Source of the DNA: Cloeon dipterum
Lineage: Eukaryota > Arthropoda > Insecta > Ephemeroptera > Baetidae
DNA length: 64,000 bases
Direction: 5' to 3'
Assembly (NCBI RefSeq): GCF_949628265.1
Contig: NC_088786.1
Coordinates: forward strand, 5,456,001 to 5,520,000
Positions 10,801-22,084 of this stretch are shown piece by piece (the stretch's first letter is position 1; each line of letters opens with the position of its first letter). Made by a program: the position numbers and the translations under genes. The notes below the pieces were generated by a model. The model was not told the DNA's origin. It searched no databases and was given only the letters and a program-made list of their open reading frames with translations.

Positions 10801-13800
10801 GTTATTTTGATTATTTTTATCCACAGCAAAGAGAAAAGTCAAAATGAAGATCAAATTAACTCCAACAACAAATAAGAACATTTAAACTTTATAAACCTAC
10901 ACATATGCCTGTTGTATTTCATCCTTTTCTGAGCCATTTATATGGTGATAAACCTAAAAACAAAATTGGTGAACATTTTTAACTGTCTTTTTTTATTTAA
11001 AGTCTATTCGCATTAAATTTTCTATTATGTAAAAAACCGTTCACAGAAAAATTACAAGACTCTACACTGTATGTACCCAGGATGGAGTGTGTTTTAAACA
11101 AATGAGCAATTTGTGCAACATTGCAATCTGCTGACTTGTTCACGGCAAATTAAAATAAGCACCTTGCGATTTGCTGGTTATTAAACTCAAAATCACCTGT
11201 GCGTTGTCGAGTTTGAAGGCTGTTTAATCACCGGAATCAGCGGCGATATATTGTGGCGAGAGGGGTTTCTGCAGATTAATCGGTCCACTGTAATTACTTG
11301 GACAGCAGCTTAAATAAAAACAGGCGGTGTTTTCGCGATGGAGCTATTTATCATGTCGGTGCGCGCGGCGACTGCTTATACTACTATTTGGTGTAGCGGC
11401 ATGCGAATTTATCATCAAATATTATAAAGCGCCCCGTTTAATGAAACAACACTCTCGATCCTCAGCGCACAGGCGAGGGTTAGTACAAAAAGTCACGCGA
11501 TTAATTAAGCTGCAGCATTGCTCGCTCTCAACTGCTTTTCGCTGCCTGGCTACAGAGGGGCGCTGAAAAGACGCCACGCGGTTATTTACTCTTTGGAAAT
11601 TGCTTCCACTCACACTATTCAGCAATAACTGCTGTCAAGGTAACTGAATTTTTTGCCCGTTTGATGTAGGCATTAAGCGCGCTGACCGAGGGGCCAAATT
11701 AATAGGCCCCAAACTTTCGTCGGCGGTTGTAAATCAAAGTCTGAAGTATGTGCACAAATTTACTTTTGATGTGGTATTAGACTAGCCCTATGTGATTAAA
11801 ACCTACACAAAACCTGACAAAATTTTAGCTCTAAAAATAAATGGTTGGCTGTTAATTAATGGCTTTTGCATTTTTTTTCAAAAGAGGTATATAATATGCT
11901 ATAAAAATCATAGCAGAGTGAAAAATATTTCGAGTGCCCCCCACCGGGGGTCAGGTTGCGATCTGTGTTGGTTCCCGCCGGTCAGAAGTGAATATAGCGT
12001 CGAAATAACGGAGGCCAATCAGGAGACAGTCCAGCGGCCAATCAGAAGCGTAAAAAAGAGGCGTGCCGACCTAATAATTTCATTTCCGCGTATTTTGTTA
12101 CATTTCCATTAGCCTGATGTGCCATCTAATGGTCGATTCGCCAATTACCAGGCTAATCAGCTGGTGCTAATGAAATAAATACAAAAATATTCATTGTGCT
12201 GAAGCTATTTTCATGATAAATTTTTAAGCCAATTTCATTTTACGTTTTTAACTTACCCGCCTTACTCTACCAGACGCCATATCTGCACGTCGCGTGAATC
12301 CAGCCCCCGGTGGTGCCAACAAGCATAAAAAAATGAATTTTCGGTCAGTATATCTGGTAAAAGCGAAATACCAGATGAATCTTAAAATGATGCTGAATTA
12401 TTTTTAAGACGCCAAAGTAATAATAAGTTTCTTCTGAGTAAGTGCAATGACCAGCATTCCTTTAGACAATGATTTTGAACAAACCCGTTGGAATCGCTTC
12501 CAAGAGAGCCTTTATTATCCTTTTTTTTATCTCCTCTTGTGAACGCACAGTTAAAATTCCATATTCGCAAATTCAAACACACCACCAGGTGGCATATCGT
12601 AAAAACTGGCATGCTCGTGGCAATTAAAATATTCAAAGCGACGCTTTTCGCTTCGTAAGCACGTGGCAATTTCATATGAATGCAAATAAAGAGAGGCCAA
12701 TCTCTCACAGTAAATCTTCGCCAAACGGGGGCCTCCTCTCGCAATATTATATGCGATGGTGTGAGCAAATATTCCCGGAATAAAAAGCCGCGGGAAACAA
12801 TGGTCGGTCGGTCGAGATGATGAAGTGTCAGGTAGGATCATTTCAATTTTGCATCTCGCACAGAGAGCGGCGAGGAAAACGCGAGAGGCATTTTATCTGC
12901 GCCAAAGATGAAATGGAGCGTCTGATGAGCCGCGCACAGTCCACCGGACACACACGATCATGGCACCTCTGGATTCCGCCAAACTGGTTCCAAGTCAAAC
13001 GCCGCAACTGCTGCTGAATTATTTAAAGCGAAAAATCAGCTCCCTATTTGGCAATTAAACGACTCGAGCGCCGGCGAAAAATGAGCCCTCGCAATCAGCT
13101 GCCATCTTTTTTTATCAGACCGTCTCGCGTTTCGCTGCTAATTAGGTAGCTAGGCCATTTTGTCTCCTGTCGACAACTGGTTTCGCTTTTACTCAATTTT
13201 CTGTACTGAAGTGAGGATCTCATAATCAAGTTAACGAATGGAAAGTGGCTGTGAATTAACTTTACATCAGAATATCAATGAATGAAAAATAATTTAAATT
13301 CCATTAAAAAATCATTATATAGAGGCGCTTTAAAATTGAAAGGTATCGATTTTTTTAATAACCCTTGAGCAAGACTTACAACTTGCAAATGACTTTATTG
13401 CAGGGATTTTTTTGAGAGTCAAAACTCTAAATTTGAAAGGGTTTTTATAATTTTTTTAAGGTAAAAATTCAATTTTAAAAGACTTTATGGCCGGAATAGC
13501 TGTTGTCTGGCTCAGAAAACTTGCAAAAATCTTCCATGAGAGATATATGCTTTTTATTTATTCTTCTGCTACAAGTCTTACACTTTGGAGTTTTTTAGAA
13601 CCATAAAAAATTTTACAATTTAAATTTACAACAGAAGACAAAAACATTTTGCTCTATTTGACCCTGAGGTGGCAGGGGTTTCTCTAAAGAAGACATAAAT
13701 CGTAGGTAAGCACATAAAAGTGCAAAGCTCATTTTTATTATTCCGTAGAAACCAGGAGCAAAAACGACTATTACTGTCATTATAAGATTACGAGAAGATA

Positions 13801-16800
13801 AGGAAAAGCATGCAATGTCGCGCCGGCTGTGAAAAATAAGTTGTCTTAGAAGTTAATCGTAAAAATTTAGATCTGAGACACGTCCTGCGTATTTCAAATT
13901 ACGTTTTTATGCCTTTTGCTGGAAAGCGTTTATTCGTTATTAAATTGTTTGAAATGCTGTGAACTGAACAGCTGCTATTTCATTTTTAATGACTTATTCG
14001 TAGAGATTTTCTGAAACATTTATAGCGTCAAAAAATACAACGCACATTAATATGTTAAAAATTCAGTGCACCCCGAGCTATTTTGCCAGGGAGGTACGTA
14101 GCTAGATATTAATTAATTAAACAACCTTGGGGAAAATTATGTAATACAAACAAAATTTGATGAATCATAAAATCGTGCTGGCCGCATGCTCTCCTCGGCG
14201 TTGCAAATTGTAGCATAATTTAGTCTGACAATTTTTTGTGGCAAAAAAGCTAATTCAACAAAAATTGCGCCTTTGCGCATAAAAGATGTGCATAATTTAA
14301 GCAAGGAAAACACATACGCATTATGTATGTACGGCAAGGTTGGACAATTTGGCAGACGAGAGAAGGAGAAAGAGAGATCGTTTGCTAATTTCGCATGCCC
14401 ATTACGGGCCCAATTTCGGGCCCCCCAAGGCGTAATTGCATTTCCTGCGTGTCAGTCGCTCAACGCTGAGGCAAAATGCGAAATCGGCGTGACCGGCACC
14501 CGCTCCCTCAGTCAGCTCGTTGGGCGTTTTTGCTCAACGACCAGGGCCATCTTGAAAGAGGGCCTCACAAAGGGTTTTTTGTTCTACAACTTGTCTCAGA
14601 AATGCAGGAGAGGGATACCGATATTAAATTCCTTCCTCACACGCAGCGAATAAGTTACCAGATTATTTTATTTTAATTTAAAACCGGCACTAAATAAGTT
14701 AAGCATAAAACAGAGTTTTAAACTCATTTGTCAGAACCTTTTGCAACCGCAGAAAAGATTATTCTGGAATGATCTTTCTTCCATTTGTTTTTTTCAATAC
14801 TTCAAGAAATATATTTTCGCCATCGGTGAGAACACTTGACAAGTTTTTCGAGATAATAGTATAGTTTAAAATATTAAAAATCTTTCAATTTAAATATTTA
14901 GATTCCTTCCATTCAGGGTTATTTGTTTGTTGTTTATTTTTTTGCAGTCGGCGAGACTATTTTCGAGGAGTCTCTTGAGCACACATTCAGCGCTGGCAGT
15001 CGGCACTCACCGCTGTACGCGATTTTCAACTCTCTTTACCTTTACCTTGGTGTCTGTGAAGTTGAGCGGTAGGGGGCGGGGCGGCTTTGAAGGCCGGTGA
15101 GTGCTCGTTACGGGCCCACTCTTCAAATCCGCGAACATGCAGCCGGCTGGTCGGACGGACGGACGGACGGGCTGCTTTTTCGTCTTCCAATTACTCCAGA
15201 GATTTATTTTGCACACACATATCTTGAATTTTAATCGTCCGTTTCGAATTTAACAGTAATAAAAGTCAGCCGGCCCTTCTCTCCTCTTTCTCGCGCGCCT
15301 CTCCTTACGCAGTTATTTAGACTTTTGTCTAAAATGATCACATGCCAGCGCTCTTTTAGACTTAAATTTGACGCTAATCAACGAAGCCAGTCGATAAATT
15401 GTTCCGCTTGGATTTAGATAGAATCAATACGAGGAAAGAAAAATGATGTAAATAAATATTGCTAGCTCAAACACCACCACTTCTATTCTAGCTTCTAACA
15501 TAATAGGACTGTTGTTGTGAAAAGATAGAAGTAATAATTTCAAAAGCGTGATCATTCGGATTATTTTCAGTAAAAGATCTGCGTAAGAATAGAAATTAAT
15601 CATCCAGCATAATCATTGTAATTTATTCTCCTGCGGTGATTATACCTATTTCTTGATTTGTAACAGATCATAAGAAAATCATTCACAATCAATTCTAAAA
15701 GTCACGCTTCCTTTACATTGCCTGTCTCACGATGCAAATCGATTTTCTATAAAGTTTTACCCCTCCATTCATCTTGTAAACGTGCCTCGCCCAGAAATGC
15801 CTTTCTGCTTTTCTGTGAGACAAAGTACAAATTACTGTCCATTTTTCAGGCAAGTATCTCATCTCATTTCCTCTGCATGCTCTCAACGCCCGTTGTGCAA
15901 TCAGCCATTAATTCAAATAATATAAATGCACACACACATATACTCTGCTGCAGTAAAGATAATCCGCCTCTGCCTCTCTGCGAAGGTCGGCGCAAAAATC
16001 TCGCTGCCGTGTTTCTGATATACATTTATTGCCTTTGCCCAGGCCGAGAAGAAAGTGCATTTTTCATGCATCAGGCGAGCAGAAAACACAATTTATTACA
16101 CGTTTGATTAATGCCCCTTAATAAATCATCGCAAGCGGTCTCTCCTCTCTCTCGCTCGTTCGTCGTCACGCGGTGCAGCAGCTGAAGAAAACATCATGGA
16201 CACAAAAAAGGCAGAGAAACGATATGGGAGCCAGATGCAATGACCTTTTATAATTATTTGTTCGTGCCGGTGAGTGGCAAAAAATTCAATGATATCAGCC
16301 TCCATATTTTATTTACAACGACGAGGATTAAATTGAAGTGGAAATTCATCTGTGTGATTTCTGATTTCAGCGGAGATGGATTTAAAACTTGTTGGTAGCA
16401 TCATAATAATCATAAACAATCCAAAGTCGATTCTGTCCTTTGTGTCATAGAATGAATTGCAGCAACTATAAAGACCGGTTCTCAACCAGCACTAAAAAGG
16501 TCAGAAAATAAATTTCAAGTTTAGAGATTTTAAAATTCTGCTCACTATCGCAGTGTTAAGTAATTGCATTTTTTATTTGTGAAATATAATTGAAGACGAA
16601 TTTCCATGCAGCATGCCGCTCCGCGCGCCTCCAGTAGCAGTTTTATTAGTTTTAAAATTTTAATAAGGACGCGATTTTGCTGCAATTTAAATTTCAAATG
16701 AGAAGCAAATGGCCGAATTAAGCGTCTGAATAGTTTGCAAGTTGCGTTGCAATTAAGGGCGGCATTTTCTCGACGTAAATTCGCGCATTACTTGCGCTCG

Positions 16801-17987
16801 GTCTCGCTCGTTCTCAAGGCGATCTTAAATTCAAATGTTGTTTGTAGCCGACCTGTAGGACCCGCAGAATACATTTCCTTCAGAAATAAATAAATAAATC
16901 GTCGCTGAGGCGGGCGGCAGGGCACCTGTACAACATTTGAGTTTCCCTTTGCGTGCGTGTGTGTGTCTGTGACGGCCATTATTCACCGGCCAGTTATCTT
17001 TCTTCTCTATAACTGTATAGAACCGAAAGATAAAAGACTGGTATTCTCTCTGTGTGTACATACGAAAACGCCGCGGAAATTTATTCGCTTGTATTATCGC
17101 CACGAATTTGCACATTTCGCATGCGGGAGCGGCGCGAGATTTATAATTTCCTCACTCTAGCCGCTGCCTCTAGAACCCTGAGGTGCTACAATTTTTATTT
17201 TATTTTGTCATCACAGCATTGAAGTTTTCAATTTCTTCGATGACTTATTTTAAAATTTATTTATCTACATAATATTTTCGTGATTTCATAAAAAAATTGG
17301 AAACAGTTGGCAATAAATTTTTCGTCAGTCCTTTACTTTGTTGAAAACTAATTTTGATGCATATTTGTCTCAACAAACTCTTTGCTATCGTGAACGCTGG
17401 AGGTTTAATTATATACTCTGTAAAATAGACAGTAAACGGAACCGCTCAGGGCTCTAGTCTATGGTAAATTGTGGCATGAGATGTTTTCTATTCTTATTCG
17501 GTCGATGATAAATGAAGGGAAGTGGTCGTTGCAGCATGCTCACGGAGACGAGCGCGGACATTAAGCAGTGACTGCGCTGCTGCTGGTGCCGGCGGCTCAA
17601 AGAAGATAATAAGGTGAGCGCACAATTAAGGTCGAAGGGTGCTTCTGCGGTGGCACGCAGCGGCAGGTGATGAGCGAGCTTCAAAATTAATTGCAATGAT
17701 AAATTGAAACATAACGCCAGCCAACGCGCGAGATGATGGAAAAGTAATTGGACCGCCTGACTTTGTCAGATCACACAACTCCGCGAATCATGTGCGCAGG
17801 TACGCGAGACACTAAATTTGGATAGCGCGTTTTAACCAACCCTTCCAACTTCCAAGATGATTTTTTTCCAGAGAAATTAAAGAAAACCTGGTGTAACTTT
17901 CCTGAATTTTAAGCTGGAGTAGTTGATGGACGGAGGAATTTGATTACTGAAGCCATAAACAGCCGTAATTTAAAAATTTATTTGCAG
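7831..17987. other. Non-coding stretch, 10 kb
   Basis: No gene supported. AT-rich segments (for example 8820-9780, 13200-14130, 14660-14930) alternate with GC-richer, CpG-containing patches (8280-8470, 10080-10310, 12840-13090, 14390-14540, 15040-15180). It includes an (AC)n run at 8471-8485 and a GCT-type triplet run near 8625-8642. An ORF behind a good acceptor at 14948 is mentioned under findings. The patches could be cis-regulatory elements, but nothing in a single sequence proves it. Confidence 0.55.
8471..8485. repeat. (AC)n microsatellite
   Basis: Seven to eight AC units inside a GC-rich patch. Confidence 0.8.
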
Positions 17988-18179
17988 TTCAATGAGCCGT
18001 GAAAATGGAACAAAGATCAAATAGATGCGCTGCGATACAAGAAACTCATTGAAGTCATCAACGGCACTGGAATATCGGGAAGATCGTCCAGAATAAAGTA
18101 CAGGATGGTCCAAATGGAAAAGCGCTCCAAATGTGACTGTCAAGGTTGCTTGCGTTATGAAGCGGGCATTTTAACATAA
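17988..18179 (+). pseudogene. Exon-like fragment resembling the end of a PDGF/VEGF-type cystine-knot factor
   Basis: After a fair acceptor (ttatttgcag, ending 17987) the frame reads four codons, then TGA at 18000-18002, then 58 open codons to TAA at 18177-18179. The open part has a protein-like composition, including KYRMVQMEKRSKCDCQGC. The last strand and C-x-C-x-x-C arrangement resemble the C-terminal strand of PDGF/VEGF (Pvf) growth factors, where a basic/hydrophobic strand leads into the final C-x-C. This rests on pattern memory only. The in-frame TGA means it is a decayed exon, an exon with another acceptor (AG at 18015 or 18024, both poor), or chance. No partner exons were found. Confidence 0.22.
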
Positions 18180-18813
18180 GTTTAGCCTTTTCTTTAAATG
18201 GTAAACGAGGATAGTGGAGGAAGGTTTGGTTTTCAGGAGTAAAATAGAGTAAAATTTGTATGGGCAGGAAAATAATGCAAAAATTCTAATAACTTAAAAA
18301 ATTTTATTTATTCACTAACAAGTAAATAGTCTTCACTGTTTTGTACAAAAATCCAAATGATTTTATTCCTCGAATATCATAAATGCTCCAACTTTCATTT
18401 AAAATATGTTGATTAATTCAAAATAAAATTTTCTACCACTAGAACACCGTGTTACACTAAAAACAAACGTTGTTTCTAAACTATGTTCCTAATGTCTCTT
18501 TAGAAAGGCAGTTTGCATTCGGTCCATCCTGTACGTGTTGGTCAGATTCAGATGATATACCTGGTGCCTGTGCACTAACTGTGAGGAGAGTGCAGCAGTG
18601 TGTGACAAAGCGACCGACTGGCTCGTCTTGATGCGGATACACGTCGTTTGAGCCGCAGGTGAGAGCAAGTGCACTGCCCAAGTGCCCACCCGGCAGATTA
18701 AGTGTGTGTGTTCGCTCTGTTGCGAGAGAAAGATGACACGGACTGGCAGTCTCTGCGGCTCACCAGAGTGCGAAATAATTATTAAGTGCCCGGGAGTTGT
18801 CTTCGTGTGAGCG

Positions 18814-18887
<74 letters not shown>

Positions 18888-21769
18888 GGTCGTGCGCTGC
18901 AGTGCGGAGATAGCATCGGCGGCAGCACCGGTTGCATACATTCTCGATGATTATTGCGCGAGTGGCGTGTGCTGATTGCACGTGACACTAATTGAAACGA
19001 GAGTGCACTGCTGATGCGCCTCTCTCGCACGTCATACGTACATGAAAAGCAACTTTGAACTTCTATTAGTTTCTGCAATTGGGATGAGTGTATGTTGCAC
19101 AAAGGTGTTACACGTCGAATCACGATTTAATTAAATGATTTATTAATCAATTAAGACTAATTCTGCTTCTTGCTGTAGGGAAGCTGACGCAGCTGAACAA
19201 ATATAATAGACGCACAGTTTTCATGATAAATTTTCTCTACGTTGTAATGAATTAATTATCTTTTCATTTATCAGGAATCTTAATTTGTCAGAACAGTTTT
19301 CAAGTTCTTTAGAGTGCTGACTGATGTATTACGAGTTTCATCTATGTATAAAATGAATTAATATGATAATGGAATGTGAACAAAACTTTCGAAAGAATAA
19401 GTTAAAATCCATCACAGTTGATGTGGTCTCAGCTATTGTGGCGGGCTTCAATTTAATTAGCAGAGTTTTCAAACTATTAAAAAAACTAATAAAATTGAAT
19501 AGGATTTTCAATAGCTCTTTAAATTAATAAATATTCTATTTTTTTATAAATAACTGAAACAATTTCTTCCAAATATTAAGACACGATTCATGTAAACATA
19601 CCATCTTGTAAGTTAGTGGAAATTACTGAGATTACCTATATTCATCGGTCATTCAATCTGATTGAATTTGCGCGAAAAATAACAATGTGATAAAAGAATT
19701 CTTTTACATTATTAGAATGTTTTCCGATTAAATTTTATTTTTATGCATTTTGATAGCTTCCAGGTAGAGGGTGAAGATCTTATCTGAAATTCTCTTCTGT
19801 GAGCAAAATTGGAAGCGAAAAGCGAAGCAGCTAGCTCCAATTTGCATGGTGCCGCCTTCGTCTTTCACTTTCCGTGTGTGCGCGCTTTGTTGTCAGAATG
19901 GAAGCCGGACAGTGCTGAGTATTCTGCTCACACTGCACTGCACCGATCCTATACATTCGGTGCCGGTGCGCCGAGAGTGAAAAAGGCCAGTCAGCCAGCC
20001 ATCCAGCCATCCAGCGTGTTTTGTAATTAGATTTACAGATCTCATTACACTCACTCACTCTTGCAGGCAGCATCTCGCTGGCGGGTGTGAGAGGGGCAAT
20101 AAAATTTCTGCCTTCTCGCTGGCTTTGAGCGCGTCGCTGAAGCACGAAAGACGATAAATTACAGACAACAAGCCGGCGAGATGCTTATTGGAATGGAGAG
20201 GTGTGTGCTGCACTTGAATTCGCGTCGCGATCGAATTCGCCTTTAATTAACGCCCGCTCGAGCAGGCCTTGCCAGAACTAATTCTTTATTCATACTCTGC
20301 GCACACTATATACGACGCGCAGTGTCATGAAAAGGCGTTTTTCCTTTTCCCTTCGTGCTGATTACTTGATTTCCGGTTCCTTTTCAGCAGAGAGTATTTT
20401 TAATTAAGTGTAACCTTTACTGGTTTTTTTCACGTCGTAAATTACAATTAAATAGCTATAGGCTGATTTCCGCCACCATTCAGGAGTTTAATTTGATCAA
20501 TTGTCAATAGAAAGACCTTTTCAAATGTTTCCCTCTGGCTGACAAACTCCATTTCTGTTCGTGGCCCTAATTAATAGCAAAATTAAACGCGCTAAGTTTT
20601 TAAAATATTGATATCTAAATAAATAAATTAGGAATATCTTTTTTAACTACTGCTAAGTCCAAATACAAAAGAGACAAATAAGTGACGGATTTTATATATG
20701 AATGTCACCACTCACCCTTCCTTTGACACAATCCCCTTTTGTTTCGTTTTAGCTCTTCACTAAAGTAAAATACGTCGGAAATAAGTTTTTCTCTAATGAA
20801 GCATCCAAACCAAATCCGATTGCATGACACAACACACAGGGTGCAAATTGACTTGTAGTATGAAGGGAAGAAAACGCCCCGCAGAGCAGGTCGGTAACCG
20901 CAGATAAATGGAGCGTCAGTAGAGTAAAGAAGCGGTCTAGACGCACTAGGAGCTGGTTGGAGCAAAAAATAGAGACGCGCGCGCGAGAGAGATAAAGGAT
21001 ATTTGTTTCCATGCAGCCACAAATTCTTTGCAAACAGAGTGTTACGTTGCACTTTGCGCAACAGTGTTTTGTGTTCGTAACGCGATCCCATTCATTGTTT
21101 GACCCCATTTTCCTTTGGGATAACTTTTAATGTGCTTAACTGGAAGTAAAGGCATTGAGGATTAAAGGAAAATTAGACGCATCGAGTAACGAGAGTTTGT
21201 TGCCTTGGGAGCTGACATGAGTAGTATATAGTGGCAAATAGTGACATTAGGTTGTAGAAGATAAAAGAATATGTACTAATTAATGCAGCAATTCACAGAT
21301 GAGTTTCCAGCTGAGTTAAACAAGGAAAACCAAGTTGGTTGGTTGGATGGATGTAAAGGAAAAACTGCTGACGGCGGCGCCAAGAGAAGTGTAATCATAA
21401 AGCGCTCAACAAATTTTAATTAAAACTGCTGCTTATGTTTACTCTCTTAACACAAATTCTTTATTGATATATAATGGCAAAATATTAGCCAGAGAGTTAT
21501 TCTTCTGCAAAGCTATTTCATTTTTGCAGTGAAAATGAGAATGTAATTATTTGCACTGGCAGCGAATTGAAAATATGTATAAAATTTAAACTTTCAACTT
21601 TATTCATGCTTTATCTCTTTAAAAGTCACATTTATGTGCTTGGTTTTGCCGTAGTAAAAATCAGTTTTCACTCACACTTGTTTCCTAACAGACAAATGGC
21701 ACATTGCTTTTAGCTAAAATAAAATAATATTAACCAAACAATCACTGAAATGATAACATGATTTTTGAC
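18180..21769. other. Non-coding stretch
   Basis: Nothing gene-like is supported. A long TC microsatellite lies at 18819-18884. GC-richer sequence surrounds it (18590-19040) and recurs at 19830-20290 and 20860-21080. The minus-strand ORFs of 113-150 codons across 18489-19123 are open only because the TC repeat codes Arg-Glu in one frame. Confidence 0.6.
18819..18884. repeat. (TC)33 microsatellite
   Basis: Thirty-three uninterrupted TC units, 66 bp, the longest simple repeat in the window. Length is likely polymorphic. On the minus strand it is a GA tract, a potential GAGA-factor platform. Confidence 0.97.
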
Positions 21770-22084
21770 CAGGGTTCGCTAATTTTGCAATGCGCAAAAA
21801 TACACCACTATTTTATTGCGCAAAAAGACACACCAGTTTTGGGTTTTTCCGAATTTAACCTCGAAAAGGTTGCATTTTGCCCCAAATCATTTATTGGTCT
21901 TCTGGGGAAACCAGTGACTTCTATGCCAATTTTGTAAATATCCCTATTTTTAGTCATCCGTCATGATAATTTTTAATCACCATCAAAAATGCATGGTACT
22001 TCTTAAAAATGCGCAAAACTGCAGGGAAAATTTCAAAAAAAAAAGTTTTTTTTTCGGGAAAAATGCGGGTGTTTGCAAACCCTG
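21770..22084. mobile_element. Non-autonomous hAT-like inverted-repeat element (MITE), 315 bp
   Basis: The element begins CAGGGTTCGC and ends with GCAAACCCTG, whose complement is CAGGGTTTGC, giving near-matching terminal inverted repeats. The first bases fit the CAGNG start common to hAT termini. The 8 bp immediately outside each end (TTTTTGAC at 21762-21769 and ATTTTTAC at 22085-22092) agree at six of eight positions, which fits an aged 8-bp hAT target duplication. There is no coding capacity. A short internal motif (GCGCAAAAA plus A/C-rich sequence) is repeated near the left end. The family assignment is tentative. Confidence 0.55.

Noticed and set aside
18489..19123. Minus-strand ORFs of 113-150 codons with Arg-Glu runs
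   Set aside because: Open only because they cross the TC microsatellite; flanking residues show no protein character.
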